This document shows, piece by piece, positions 31,766-41,265 of a stretch of 64,000 nucleotides of DNA. The translations under genes and the position numbers were made by a program. The stretch is from Chrysopilus asiliformis (taxonomy: Eukaryota; Arthropoda; Insecta; Diptera; Rhagionidae): contig OZ035962.1 in NCBI GenBank assembly GCA_964034945.1, positions 31,585,943 through 31,649,942 of the forward strand, in the 5' to 3' direction. The stretch's first letter is position 1. Each line of letters starts with the position of its first letter. The notes under the pieces are model-generated. The model had not been told where the DNA came from and made no database searches. It worked only from the letters and a program-made list of their open reading frames with translations.

Positions 31766-32425
31766 ATGGCGTTTACTTTGAGTCCAACAGGAAATAAGTC
31801 GGAAATAACTACGCATTATTTCCCACCATTAGAACTTTATGGTGAATATGTATGCGGTCTAATTGATTTACAAACGTATAACTCAATACCAAATATTGAT
31901 GCGAGCAATAATTTAATACAAATCGGTGATCAGATATTGGAAATACCTGAGGGTTCCTATGAAATTGAGGATATAGATCGATATATACAAAGGAATTTAA
32001 AAACTGAATATAAATTTATATTAAGAGCAAATAATAATACATTAAAAAGTGAGATTAAATCAAGTGAAGTTATAAATTTCGATCAAGATAACTCTATTGG
32101 TTCCTTGTTGGGGTTTAGTAGAAAAAAAAGTGATGGAAGTCCGAACACACTAACACCTAACCAATTTCATGAATCCAACCTACCAGTTAATATAATAAAA
32201 GTAAATACTATAAGGGTGGAATGTGATTTAACATCATCAGCATATATCAACAATAAATTGGAGCATACTATACATCAATTCTATCCAACAGCTGCACCAG
32301 GCTATAAAATAGTGGAAATACCCCGACATGTAGTTTATTTACCTGTAAACGTCAAACGAATAAGTTCTATGACTATCAGACTTGTCGATCAAGACAATCA
32401 TTTAATAAATTTTAGAGCCATATAA
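31766..32425 (+). CDS. P2b: penton-like protein, intact
   Basis: 219 residues from MAFTLSPTGN to INFRAI. Conserved with P0, P1 and P7: GLIDLQTYNS, LEIPEGSYEIEDIDRYIQRN, NFDQDNSIGSLLGFSRKK, SAYINNKL and the C-terminal strand SSMTIRLVDQDNHLINF. Size near 220 residues, a repeated strand pattern and position directly before the 53-aa ORF and capsid-like gene fit the Polinton penton (single jelly-roll vertex protein). No enzymatic motif. Its C-terminus is about ten residues shorter than in P1/P7. Confidence 0.6.
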   Translation: MAFTLSPTGNKSEITTHYFPPLELYGEYVCGLIDLQTYNSIPNIDASNNLIQIGDQILEIPEGSYEIEDIDRYIQRNLKTEYKFILRANNNTLKSEIKSSEVINFDQDNSIGSLLGFSRKKSDGSPNTLTPNQFHESNLPVNIIKVNTIRVECDLTSSAYINNKLEHTIHQFYPTAAPGYKIVEIPRHVVYLPVNVKRISSMTIRLVDQDNHLINFRAI

Positions 32426-32434
32426 CTAAATAAA

Positions 32435-32596
32435 ATGATTATCTATAATACAGATAAATACAGCTATCCGTCAAATCTATCTCTTAGTAATACACCTGCA
32501 GTTAAACTGACAACATCAGTTATATCACAGCGGAAACAACTATCTGCATTCAATAAAAAATTTCTTGAATATATAGGCTGTACATTAGCAAAATGA
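32435..32596 (+). CDS. P2b: conserved 53-aa protein overlapping the capsid gene start
   Basis: MIIYNTDKYSYPSNLSLSNT to YIGCTLAK. It begins nine bases after the penton-like stop and ends in an ATGA overlap with the next gene. P7 keeps the same overlap with a 51-aa version; the core QRKQLSxFNKxFLE is shared by all copies. The coupling suggests it is translated from the capsid mRNA and that the downstream gene may use termination-reinitiation or leaky scanning. No domain recognised; a minor capsid or cement peptide would fit. Confidence 0.6.
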   Translation: MIIYNTDKYSYPSNLSLSNTPAVKLTTSVISQRKQLSAFNKKFLEYIGCTLAK

Positions 32597-33792
32597 CAGA
32601 TATATTGAATATAGATAATTCAATTACTTTTGATGATCGTATAACTAAAATAGAATATCGTCGAATTACACCATACAATACACTAACTTTTAATCATAGC
32701 GATGAGATTCGCTTTCAAATACAACATCAAGAACATTTCATACTTCCCAGCGAAAGTTTTTTATATATTGAAGGGACTTTAAAAGATGCTTCGAAAGTTT
32801 ATCTCATTAATAATGCCGTAGCATTTTTGTTCGATGAGATCCGGTATAATCTGTGTGGTAAAGAAATTGATCGAACACGTAATGTTGGTATCACATCTAC
32901 TCTTAAAATTCTCTCCACGCGTACAAAGGATGAAGCGATGAGTCTTTCAAATGCTGGATGGACGCTTACAGACGTACCAAATTTACCAGCATCAGGAGCA
33001 TTTAATTTTTGTTTAGGACTCAAAAATATTTTGGGATTTGCAGATGATTATAAAAAAATTATACCAAATGCTCAACATGAACTTGTTCTACTTCGCTCTA
33101 AAAATGATAATAATGTTTGTCGGAAACGTGTTAGTACAATAGATTTGAAGTTAGAGATTTCCATCAAAAAACTAGAATGGAGAATTCCAATGGTAACATT
33201 AAATGATTCAGAGAAGTTAAGAGTTTATAATATCATGGATTCGAGAAGACCACTTCCGATTGCTTTTCGAACTTGGGAACTACACGAATATCCATTATTA
33301 CCAACTACTACAAATCATCAATGGACAGTGAAAACCAGTACGCAATTGGAGAAACCAAGACTTGTGTTGTTTTGTATGCAGACAAAACGTGATGATAACA
33401 TTAATGCTGATAACACCAAATTTGATAGCAATAATCTACAAGAATTTAACGTTTACTTGAATGAAGAGAAGTTTCCAAACTTTGATCTCAACTTGAATTT
33501 TGCCGAAAACTGTTGTGGTGTTTTATATGAAGAACTTTTGAGGTTTTTAAAAACATTCAGAGGTTTCACATGTCAACCGCAAATGAATATAAAAGATTTT
33601 CGAGATTCACCGTTCGTAGTAATTGATTGTTCCAGACAAAACGAAACGATTAAATCTGGACCTGTAGATCTTCGTATTGAATTTAAAACATCAGAGAATA
33701 TACCAGAATCAACAAAAGCGTATTGCGTAATTGTATACGATAAGATTATAGATTATTATCCTATAGAAAATAGGGTTGAAACACATATATAA
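32593..33792 (+). CDS. P2b: major-capsid-like protein, intact
   Basis: 399 residues, MTDILNIDNSITFDDRITKI to IENRVETHI. Blocks shared with P1 and P7: PYNTLTFN, DEIRFQIQHQEH, SFLYIEGTL, AFLFDEIRYNLCGKEIDRTR, NAQHELVLLRSKND, TNHQWTVKTSTQLEKPR and FPNFDLNLNF. No enzyme motif, no membrane segment, beta-rich. It is the most conserved structural gene in the cluster and follows the penton-like gene, so I infer a double jelly-roll capsid protein, although 399 residues is short for that fold in Polintons. Confidence 0.6.
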   Translation: MTDILNIDNSITFDDRITKIEYRRITPYNTLTFNHSDEIRFQIQHQEHFILPSESFLYIEGTLKDASKVYLINNAVAFLFDEIRYNLCGKEIDRTRNVGITSTLKILSTRTKDEAMSLSNAGWTLTDVPNLPASGAFNFCLGLKNILGFADDYKKIIPNAQHELVLLRSKNDNNVCRKRVSTIDLKLEISIKKLEWRIPMVTLNDSEKLRVYNIMDSRRPLPIAFRTWELHEYPLLPTTTNHQWTVKTSTQLEKPRLVLFCMQTKRDDNINADNTKFDSNNLQEFNVYLNEEKFPNFDLNLNFAENCCGVLYEELLRFLKTFRGFTCQPQMNIKDFRDSPFVVIDCSRQNETIKSGPVDLRIEFKTSENIPESTKAYCVIVYDKIIDYYPIENRVETHI

Positions 33793-33833
33793 TCTAAAGC
33801 TTTCATTAAATGTAAACTTTCTCAAATTTTATG

Positions 33834-33888
33834 CGTATATCAGCTTCTTTTTGAGCACAGATATTGCTCAAAAAGAAGCTGATATACG
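33834..33888 (+). other. Perfect 24-bp hairpin between capsid and exonuclease-like genes
   Basis: Arms at 33834-33857 and 33865-33888 are exact complements with a 7-nt loop (CAGATAT). It lies 42 bp after the capsid-like stop. It could act in 3' end formation, RNA stability or as a small-RNA precursor, or be a palindromic insertion. No counterpart was seen in P1 or P7, where the two genes are nearly adjacent. Confidence 0.75.
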
Positions 33889-33924
33889 TATTAAATCTGT
33901 CTCTGATGACTCATTTCCGCTCGA

Positions 33925-33972
33925 TTATTAGATTATTATCCTATAGAGAATAGGATTGAAGCTCATACATAA
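33925..33972 (+). pseudogene. P2b: duplicated 3' tip of a capsid gene
   Basis: GATTATTATCCTATAGAGAA and the following bases to ATAA repeat the capsid gene end at 33752-33792, with changes making it closer to P1/P7. Together with the hairpin it forms an extra about 180 bp not present in the other copies, probably the scar of recombination between copies. Confidence 0.6.
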
Positions 33973-34037
33973 TACAGAATTTTTATTAAAATATCATCAG
34001 TACATTAAGAGTGTTCAAGCAGAAAAGTAATTGCATT

Positions 34038-34465
34038 ATGTCGGTTTACATTGATATCCAAGGCTTTCGTGGTGATAATCAGGAATTTATACTAAAGGAA
34101 CTAGCGATAGGTTATAGTAAACGTGATGATTATCAACACTTTCTACTAGAGTCACCATACAGAATACGCCAGCTATCACCATTATCAAGAAGAACAACGC
34201 GATGGTTAACAAAGAATTTTCATGGATTACGTTGGAAAGATGGAACTACATCTTTGGAAGCTGTTAAGAAATTCATGTTTATCTGAAAGATGGAAATCCA
34301 TTTATCGCTATAAAAGACTTGGAAGATTATGGATGTCTAAGCCTAAAAGAGTTAAAGAAAGTTGCTGATAATTCAAAAATGAAATTCTCAACATGTGAAT
34401 ATCACGAAAAAAATTGTGCACTGGAGAATGTATATTTAATGAGATATTATCTAGAGAAAACTTAG
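34038..34465 (+). pseudogene. P2b: exonuclease-like protein with internal deletion
   Basis: Starts MSVYIDIQGFRGDNQEFILK and is collinear with P1 to about residue 82 (EAVKKFMF). Then a deletion of roughly 70 bp that changes frame removes the KGLEKK block. The C-terminal half resumes in another frame (GNPFIAIKDLEDYG, CEYHEKNCALEN) and stops at 34465. The homologue in P1 is intact at 9059. Confidence 0.65.
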
Positions 34466-34516
34466 CTTGTTTAAATAAATACATTTTATATTATTTTTGA
34501 GTTTTTTATTTGATTT

Positions 34517-34875
34517 CTAAAACTTAAAACTATACAAAAATTTTAAACATAGATGACCACAAATAATTGAATCATAACTCTGTAGAGCATCGTAATTGAA
34601 TTGTATATTGCTATTTAAATATTCCACAATTTGCTTCGGTGGTTGTAAATTACCAAAACTGTCAAAGTATATAGAATTGTTGTTTATTTTACTATAAGCT
34701 ACCCAATGTGTTCCTGGTCCCTTGGAATTATCTAAATTTACAATACCACATTCATTTTTCCGTACACGATTTGGTAATGTATCAAGTATAAAAACTCCTC
34801 GAAAATGTGGTACGTCTTTAGCATATTTTCTCAAATCCAAATCACTCAGAGGTCTGTTGGGTAGCTTAGCTAGTA
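34517..34875 (-). CDS. P2b: adenovirus-type cysteine protease, read by -1 frameshift
   Basis: The frame lies -1 relative to the gene upstream and has no ATG before its active site. Active-site motifs in order: GPGTHWVAY (His), IYFDSFGNLQPP (Asp), and YDSIICGHLCLKF (Cys, preceded by the oxyanion region). This is the adenain/Ulp1-like protease that matures capsids of adenoviruses and Polintons. The open frame extends upstream without a stop through LPNRPLSDLDLRKYA to the slippery heptamer at 34876. About 120 residues, short for the family (around 200), so it may depend on the fused upstream part. Confidence 0.8.
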
Positions 34876-35377
34876 GTTTTTTTCTTCTGGTCTCAAGTAT
34901 AGACCCAATCCTTTTCTATATGGTTCAAGACGTAGTCCCTTACCTAAAGCGATCGCTTCCATACTTTTGTTATGTCTCTCAGACTCTTTAAGTTGATTTT
35001 GCGCATTTCTCGCTTTGGTAATAGCAGTTGCTATACCCGCAGCTCCTCCCGCTAATGCTCCCAAAGCAGACAATCCAGCAAATATTGGTATTAATGGTAA
35101 TACTCCGCCTGATTTTGGAATTGATATTACACGTGGAATGGCTTTTGTTTTTTCAGTTTTATTATTCCTTACAAGTCGTTTAGCAACGTTAAGACCAATC
35201 TTTATTGTTGGCTCCAATCCTAAAGGTTTTTTATCAGCAATAACACTTTTCGTGGTTTTCATTATTTTACGTAAAAGATTACATTTTTGTTTCTTCTTAC
35301 TCTTCCTACCCTTACGTTTTGATGATTTCATACCCATACCAAATTTACTTTTAGCTTTCATAAGATTAGCTACAAGT
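34870..35377 (-). CDS. P2b: basic core / minor capsid protein downstream of the phospholipase domain
   Basis: Minus-strand frame continuing the phospholipase gene after the MITE at 35378; the first codons of the open frame as it stands (MMAAL) come from the MITE. A very basic part (KSSKRKGRKSKKKQK) is followed by IPRVISIPKSGGVLPLIPIF, the hydrophobic AGLSALGALAGGAAGIATAI (a membrane-active or amphipathic segment) and LRLEPYRKGLGLYLRPEEK. The basic-plus-hydrophobic layout recalls adenovirus pX/pVI-type proteins, which are protease substrates. It ends two codons after the slip site. Confidence 0.65.
34876..34882 (-). promoter_or_regulatory. P2b: candidate -1 ribosomal frameshift heptamer A_AAA_AAC
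   Basis: In the zero frame the minus strand reads GAA GAA AAA AAC TAC TAG. A|AAA|AAC is a canonical X_XXY_YYZ slip site, placed two codons before the zero-frame stop. The -1 frame is open from here into the protease. P4 has the same heptamer at the same place (46869). A short hairpin (TAGC-TAA-GCTA) follows at once; a stronger pseudoknot was not established by eye. Confidence 0.65.
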
Positions 35378-35988
35378 AGGGCTGCCATCATATCTCTTTT
35401 AAAGAGAACCTTATCTCTTTTTTTAACCCCATTCTTTTTCCTCTTTCTTTTTCCTTGCCAGTTCTCTTTAGTTCTCTTTTTTCAGAAAACTCTTGGTTCA
35501 TACTATGCGTAAAAAACCAAACAGATCTTTCCACGAAAATTCCATTATGAATTAAAATGATCACGTTATTTATTGTATAGTAGTACTCTACTCTACACTT
35601 TTCTGTGTGTAGTGCGAAACTGTACATTATAATTGTAACGTAAAGCTATTTATTGTATGCGCCAGCAAGAACAGTTTCTTCTCCCACGATCAGCTGCTGT
35701 AAAAATCAAAACAAATCAAAATTGTGCGGTTAAGGAAATAGCCGGTTTTGACATTTGATATTGTAGTTTTGACATTTTCAGTTTTTTTTTCGATAGATAC
35801 GAAAATAACAGGCACGAAAAATTACACTTTTTTGTAATAATTCTGTGCAGTCATTCTAAGTTCTGTAATTTTCACATTCAAAAAAAGTTCTCTTTTAGTT
35901 CTCTTTTTTCATTTGGTAAATTTCCTATACAATGTCTCTTTTTTAACCCAAAGGTTCTCTTTTCACAAATAGGTTCCATGGCAGCCCT
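35378..35988. mobile_element. MITE (611 bp) inside the P2b phospholipase/core gene
   Basis: Termini AGGGCTGCCAT and ATGGCAGCCCT are inverted repeats, with further weaker inverted similarity inside (AGAGAACCT boxes). AGCTACAAGT is duplicated on both sides (35368-35377 and 35989-35998), a 10-11 bp target duplication that fits Mutator-like elements better than hAT. No coding capacity; the ORFs over it are chance frames. Confidence 0.8.
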
Positions 35989-36178
35989 AGCTACAAGTAA
36001 TGCGTTAGTCCGCTCACCAAAACTGCTATCTCCTGCTTTAACTCTCTGCCAAGCCTTTTCAGCTAAAACTCTATCCGCAATATTTCGCTGTGCGGTGTCT
36101 TTACTTTGAGAGTAAGCAATATCGTGTTCTTTACAAGCTTTATCTAGCTCGTTGATTCCTAGATCGCCTCTAGCCAAT
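35989..36178 (-). pseudogene. P2b: phospholipase A2 domain, N-terminus lost
   Basis: The minus-strand frame reads RLARGDLGINELDKACKEHD then IAYSQSKDTAQRNIADRVLA. KACKEHDIAY is the catalytic His-Asp box of the phospholipase A2 found in parvovirus VP1. The calcium-loop part (YCGPG, seen in P4 at 45446) is missing because an interspersed repeat replaces it at 36179. Downstream it is separated from its own C-terminal part by the MITE. In parvoviruses this domain breaches endosomal membranes during entry; the same use here is inferred. Confidence 0.75.
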
Positions 36179-36664
36179 CGTTTTTATTACTTTCTTCTAC
36201 GGAGTATAATAAAGTATTGTATTCATGAAAAATTTCGACCTCTTAATTTTGCCTAAAAAACATTTCCCGATCACTCCTGAGTCGATTGGAGTCATATTTA
36301 AAAAATGTCTTTCTGTCTGTCAGTCTGTCTGTCAGTCTGTCTGTCAGTCTGTCTGTCAGTCTGTCTGTCAGTCTGTCTGTCAGTCTGTCTGTCAGTCTGT
36401 CAGTCTGTCAGTCTGTCAGTCTGTCTGTCAGTCTGTCTGTCAGTCTGTCAGTCTGTGTACAAGATTTCTCAAAAACTAATAGAGCTAGCGCCATGAAATT
36501 TTATAGGCATGTTGGGTCCTGAAATGGGACGATCCTATCAACTTTTGGTGGAAATCCGTTAACCGGAAGTATCCAAAATGGCGGTTTTTCAAAAATCGCA
36601 ATTTCGTTTTTCTCGATTTACTCCCAAACTACGCGTTTTTTAGTGGCCTTAAGTATGACAAAAC
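36179..36664 (+). repeat. Interspersed repeat, copy 2
   Basis: Matches 5572-5945 and truncates P2b. It differs mainly by a large expansion of the TCTG/TCAG microsatellite. Confidence 0.75.
36309..36455 (+). repeat. TCTGTCTGTCAG microsatellite, about 145 bp
   Basis: Alternating TCTG and TCAG tetramers (CTGTCTGTCAGT units). The ORFs covering it in all three plus frames (runs of VCQS/LSVS) are artefacts of the repeat. Confidence 0.9.
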
Positions 36665-37641
36665 TTTTCCTTCTCGACGTCAAGCTGCGCACTGGACTTA
36701 TATTCGTCCAGCATTTCTGTGGACAGAATAATTTAATAGCCACGTTTTCATAAAGAAAACTCTTCTCTGGTTATAAATCCAAGTTTCATTCTGGGTAAAA
36801 ATAAGATTTTGGTCACTTTCTTGGCAAAATCATGCATAAAAACCAGATGATTTAAGGAAATAATTTCAAGCTTTTTATAGCTTAAAAAAATTGTGAGTAT
36901 TTCTTTTAAGAAAAAATCATCTGGAATTTAAAATTATTCGTGCATTTTTTAAACTAGAATTTCACGAAAAGGACGACGTGGAAGTCCAGGCGTAGCAATT
37001 TTATTTAAGAATCAGAAGAAAAAAACTTTCTATTCGACGTCAAAATTTTAATTTGATACAAAAGAAGTCTTCCAAAATTTGCAAGGCACAAATTGGAGAT
37101 TCAACCAAAGAAAAGAAACAAAAAAACGTATAGTACAGCGTCACTTCGTTTTCACCTGGCGTAATTCGTTTCCAAAAAAATTAAGGAAAAGGGCGATCAT
37201 TCGTGAATCCTTCGATCGGAGCTTCCATGCGGTCCAAACTTTGAAAGGGGCATCAGAGTAAGGGCGCGGCCATTTTCCTGAGAACATCAATTCACATCTA
37301 CATCGCGATATTCATCGCGAGAATTCATCCGTAGAAAAACAAACGAGTTTGAAAATCAGTTTCTCCAAATGTGCGGATTTTCCTTTTTTTTTAAATTTAA
37401 CGATTAAAAGTTTCAGTAGCATAGATTTCATCGATTGTAAATTTCGATCAGTGGCGGATGTGCACATCAGCGCTGGAAATCAATTAAAATCTTCAATTCA
37501 AAAGAGCAACATTATTAAAAAGGAAATTCCAAGGTAGGAAATTTTAAAAATATTTTACTCTATGCAAATTTTGTAGATCACTTTTGGTCCGAACTTTCTT
37601 TCAACCAACACACTGAGCGGTAGACACATTGTACCAGCAAC
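36665..37641. other. No gene recognised
   Basis: AT-rich with two GACGTC-containing segments (36677 and 37038) but no convincing ORF or repeat boundary. It separates the repeat that truncates P2b from the probable LTR of LTR-D. Confidence 0.3.
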
Positions 37642-38534
37642 ATGTTGCTGATCGCTGGGTAATACAATAAAGTAATAAAGTCAAATAGAACTCCATTTAA
37701 TATATAGGTGCCGTTCTATTTCTTCGGTTCTTTACAAAAAAAGAAAAAAAAACAATATTCTAATTTGTTGAAGTTGAACAGTCGTCTTTACCAACTCTGT
37801 GTGTCGGAAGAACGAAGTTCATTACGATTTAATTAATTCTAAAATTTAAAGTTAAATAATCTTTTTTGTTTGTGTTAAATTTAAAACTAAATTTAAAATA
37901 ATTCACGTTTGCAAAAACGTATCATTGGATTACGTGAAATTAAAATTTTAAGTGGCTTTTTGATAATACGATTTTGTGTGTAATTGGTGTGTATCGGCCA
38001 CAATTTTTGAGTTTAGTGTTAAAACAAAAATATTATAAATAAAATTATAATTCAATTCGCTAAACATTAGTGTTTGTTAGTCTGTTTTCGTAAACCCTTT
38101 TTTTGGAAAGTGCGAAACCCCAACATTTATTTGAAAGAAGGAAAATATTCAAATATGTGTAATTAAGTGAGTTTATGCGGGAGGGGGAAACAATGCGAAG
38201 GAGATATGCGGAAGAAAAAAATATGGGATTTAGCTGTCGAAAGATATGGATTATGAAGTAAGTGTGTGTTTATTTCTACCCTTTAATTAAACGCGAGATC
38301 GGTTAGAGTTTTCCCTTCAATTCCGTTTTGGCACCCCGCGTATTATGTCCCGATCGATTCCATAGGCAAGATTCCACCCCAAAACCCTGAGCAAAGCCGG
38401 AACATCTTGTGTGCCAGCCGTCAGGACTCGAGAGGGAATTGGAAGATCCAGAAATGGGTTTCTCCGATTTATGTTTTCTTTTTTTCACCTAGCCAATAAA
38501 CAATTAGATGGGCAAGGAAACCATAACATAACAA
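37642..38534 (+). repeat. LTR-D: probable 5' LTR
   Basis: The right end is fixed by the primer-binding site at 38537 (preceded by ATAACATAACA). The left end at TGTTGCTGATCG is a guess from TG...CA symmetry; no second LTR is present. An AATAAA lies near 38494. Confidence 0.35.
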
Positions 38535-38536
38535 AA

Positions 38537-38554
38537 TGGCGCCCAACGTGGGGC
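38537..38554 (+). promoter_or_regulatory. LTR-D primer-binding site, lysine tRNA type
   Basis: TGGCGCCCAACGTGGGGC is complementary to the 3' end of tRNA-Lys1,2, as used by several retroviruses and gypsy-like elements. Confidence 0.85.
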
Positions 38555-39723
38555 CCGAAAGAACAGATCTGCCACAAATTTTCAAGTTTTTTTTATTGCC
38601 AATAATTTAGAGAGAGTTAAGAATTTTGCATTGAATTGCTTAAGTGATCATTTGTCCCAGGAATTGTGTGTCAATACCGGCGTTGCATTTTGATTAATTT
38701 AGGGGTGAAGGTGCAAAATTTTCCGAAAATTTTCATTCAATTAATGCTGATCTAAAAGTCCCGATAAGGCGGAAAGATTATCGCGTTGCGTTCGGTTCAG
38801 TGTTAAATTAATAGTTCATTTTTGTTTTAAATTTGATCCATTTCAATTATTAAACCTTTTCAGTACACAATATTATCAGCTCGGTTGTACAAAAACAATT
38901 GTTAAGTTCATGACCTAAGTAGTGATAGATTTTCCTGTCCTGTTTTCGTGTTAATTCACGACAGTTGCTGTGTTTTATCAAATCCGCTTAGTAATAAATC
39001 AGACATGATATAACAACAATTTGTAAAATTTTTATCACGCGTCCCGATATTGGCGAGGCCGATATACGCGTTGCGCGAGGATAAAGAATTTTACCAAATT
39101 TTAAAGTCGGGAATAGTAAACATTATCCCACAGAAAGCATTTGGAATCGATTTTCTAGGATGCGATGCAAAACAAAAATATTTTCGTATAAGAAACTAGA
39201 AAAAGAAGATTTAGTTTGTCCAACCAACCAATAACCATTCATTTTTGTCAAAGTAAATTTTAGCAGACTGTCTAACAAAAATAGTAAATGGCAAATAACA
39301 TCTAGCCCGAATAAAAAGAAAAGGAAAAACTCAAAGTTGATCTCTTCGACACGTAGCATAATTTTTAAATACACACTTTCGGTAATTTCCCGCATTGGTT
39401 TCCCCCTTGCATGTTTATGATATTGTTGTTGTTAAATTTTTATTGGATTTTTTTTTATTATTGAAATTTCAATTAAGCGTAATTGGAATCAAATAGCTTA
39501 ATTTGCTGCTAAATAGTAGCTATATTATTTCGAATACTGTTGTATTTTTTTTTGTGTATATTAGTGCTAGTGCATTATTAGGATACAATCAATATTCGAT
39601 TCTTAGATTCGAGTGTATTAAGGTATTACATTGAGTCGATAGAGAATAGTTTAGTTTTGGTAGGAATTTCTTAATAAATACCTTTTCGAGTGGTATTTCT
39701 TTCGTTTTGATATATTAGTTCTG
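38555..39723 (+). other. LTR-D leader, non-coding
   Basis: An AT-rich leader of 1.17 kb between primer-binding site and gag ATG. Two CCCGATA(A/T)(A/T)GGCG(G/A)-like segments (38760 and 39043) recur. The minus-strand ORF at 39123 has no support. Confidence 0.4.
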
Positions 39724-41247
39724 ATGTCTGGTCAGACAGGTACGATTCCTAAATCGACTGGTAGATATCGTCGAGGTGCTCCTAGGGGAAAACGGGGCTT
39801 ACCTTTATATAAAGCACCGCAATTAGATCGCATTACTAGATCTAGAAAGAAGATTTTAGATATGGATACTTCAGAAAAGGACGCAAACAACGCATTTACT
39901 ACTGGTCGAGAAATTCAACGAACCCCAGTAGGGAGTAAAAATACAGACAGGGAATTTTCTGAGGCAAGGAGGTTTAGTTTAGATTATGAGTTGACAGGGG
40001 CTTCGGCTTTACCGAAAACTGTTGAAAATAACCAACCAGAGTTTGCCGAGCATTCTGATAATGTCTCAATTCGGTCGTCAGAGTTAAGAGAGATTGCCGA
40101 TGGGGATCTTCGAATAAGAAGGATCGTCCAAGAGGAAATGGACGCTAGTAGAAAAGAATTGGTCAAATCCGTCCGCAAATTGCTTCAAGTCACCCTTCAG
40201 ATTTCTCAAGTCCCAAAATCGGTACCTCTAGCGCCTGAACCTGTACGTTTAGATAATTTAAAGTCGCCTTTGACTGAAGCAGCGACAGATCTTTTAAAGG
40301 AAATTCGCGATGCTCCTTATTTATTTCCCACTGCATCGCAATCCAAACATCAATCTCGGCCGCAGATGTCAGACTTCCGAAGGACTGATACCTTTTATTC
40401 GCCACATCCTTCTAGAGATTTTGTTTCGGATAGTCAGGGAAATATTGATAGGAATTTTAAAACCAAATTTCCAAATAACCATTTTCAAGGTAATGCTCGA
40501 ATTCCGACTTTCACATCTAATAATAATTCGGCAAATAGCGCAAGTAATGTGAACAATTCGAATTTTGCGTTGCATAATTTGTTAACTGGTAATCTTTGTC
40601 GCTTAGATAAATGGAACTTGAAGTTCGCAGGCTTGTCTTCTCCTATGTCGGTAGAAGATTTCATATTTCGAGTACAGCGATTGACTGAATCTAGTAACTA
40701 CACTTGGGATCAGGTTTGCAAAAACTTTCACATGCTTGTAACCGGACAAGCTGAGCTATGGTACTGGAGATATATAAAGCAGTATCCTGATACGACCTGG
40801 GATCAGTTAAAGCAAGCTTTAAAAAGACAATTTCGCAAAGCTACCTCGGACTATGAAATCCTTCTAGAAGACACCAACGCTCATCGACGAAACTATCAAG
40901 AAGATGGTCAAATACAGGGTAATCGAAGTTATAAATATAAATCCATTATTAAAAAAATCATATCAAATAACAAATCTGGTAGTGGTATGAGACATATACG
41001 TCGGAAGCAGCAGGACTTGTTAAAACTAAATAAAAATCTAAGAAACCCGATTTTATTAAACATTCCAGCATCAAATATCGATTACGTACACTGGGATGAT
41101 CCTAATGAGTTAGTTGAGAGACTTCGTTTACTTATAGCCTCACAACAAGCTGGACATAGTAATCATAACAATGAGATAATATCTATTCTTGAAGAATTGA
41201 AGGAGGCAAACATTATAACTTCATTTAAAAATTATTTACAACATTAA
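39724..41247 (+). CDS. Chimeric ORF: LTR-D gag fused in frame to a Polinton protein C-terminus
   Basis: 507 residues. Residues 1 to about 395 are a gypsy gag: basic N-terminus, linker, then the capsid-like LDKWNLKFAGLSSPMSVEDF, DQVCKNFHMLVTGQAELWYW and TTWDQLKQALKRQFRKATSD. At about base 40913 the frame passes without a stop into a Polinton protein: basic KSGSGMRHIRRKQQD, LLNIPASNIDYVHWDDPNEL, IASQQAGHSNHNNEIISILE. P8 has the same Polinton region at 63173 (IPSSNIDYV). The collagen-like gene follows 18 bp later, as in P8. Either a chance fusion after an LTR-D insertion and deletion, or a maintained chimera. Confidence 0.75.
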   Translation: MSGQTGTIPKSTGRYRRGAPRGKRGLPLYKAPQLDRITRSRKKILDMDTSEKDANNAFTTGREIQRTPVGSKNTDREFSEARRFSLDYELTGASALPKTVENNQPEFAEHSDNVSIRSSELREIADGDLRIRRIVQEEMDASRKELVKSVRKLLQVTLQISQVPKSVPLAPEPVRLDNLKSPLTEAATDLLKEIRDAPYLFPTASQSKHQSRPQMSDFRRTDTFYSPHPSRDFVSDSQGNIDRNFKTKFPNNHFQGNARIPTFTSNNNSANSASNVNNSNFALHNLLTGNLCRLDKWNLKFAGLSSPMSVEDFIFRVQRLTESSNYTWDQVCKNFHMLVTGQAELWYWRYIKQYPDTTWDQLKQALKRQFRKATSDYEILLEDTNAHRRNYQEDGQIQGNRSYKYKSIIKKIISNNKSGSGMRHIRRKQQDLLKLNKNLRNPILLNIPASNIDYVHWDDPNELVERLRLLIASQQAGHSNHNNEIISILEELKEANIITSFKNYLQH

Positions 41248-41265
41248 ACCAATCACATTCCAATC

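Noticed and set aside
35388..35627. 79-aa and 165-aa ORFs over 35015-35627
   Set aside because: They lie over the MITE or opposite the core-protein gene.
36309..36455. Possible CRISPR-like array
   Set aside because: Tetramer repeats without unique spacers; this is a microsatellite in a eukaryotic genome.
36225..36522. ORFs rich in SVCQ/LSVS
   Set aside because: All three frames are open over the TCTG/TCAG microsatellite; no real protein.
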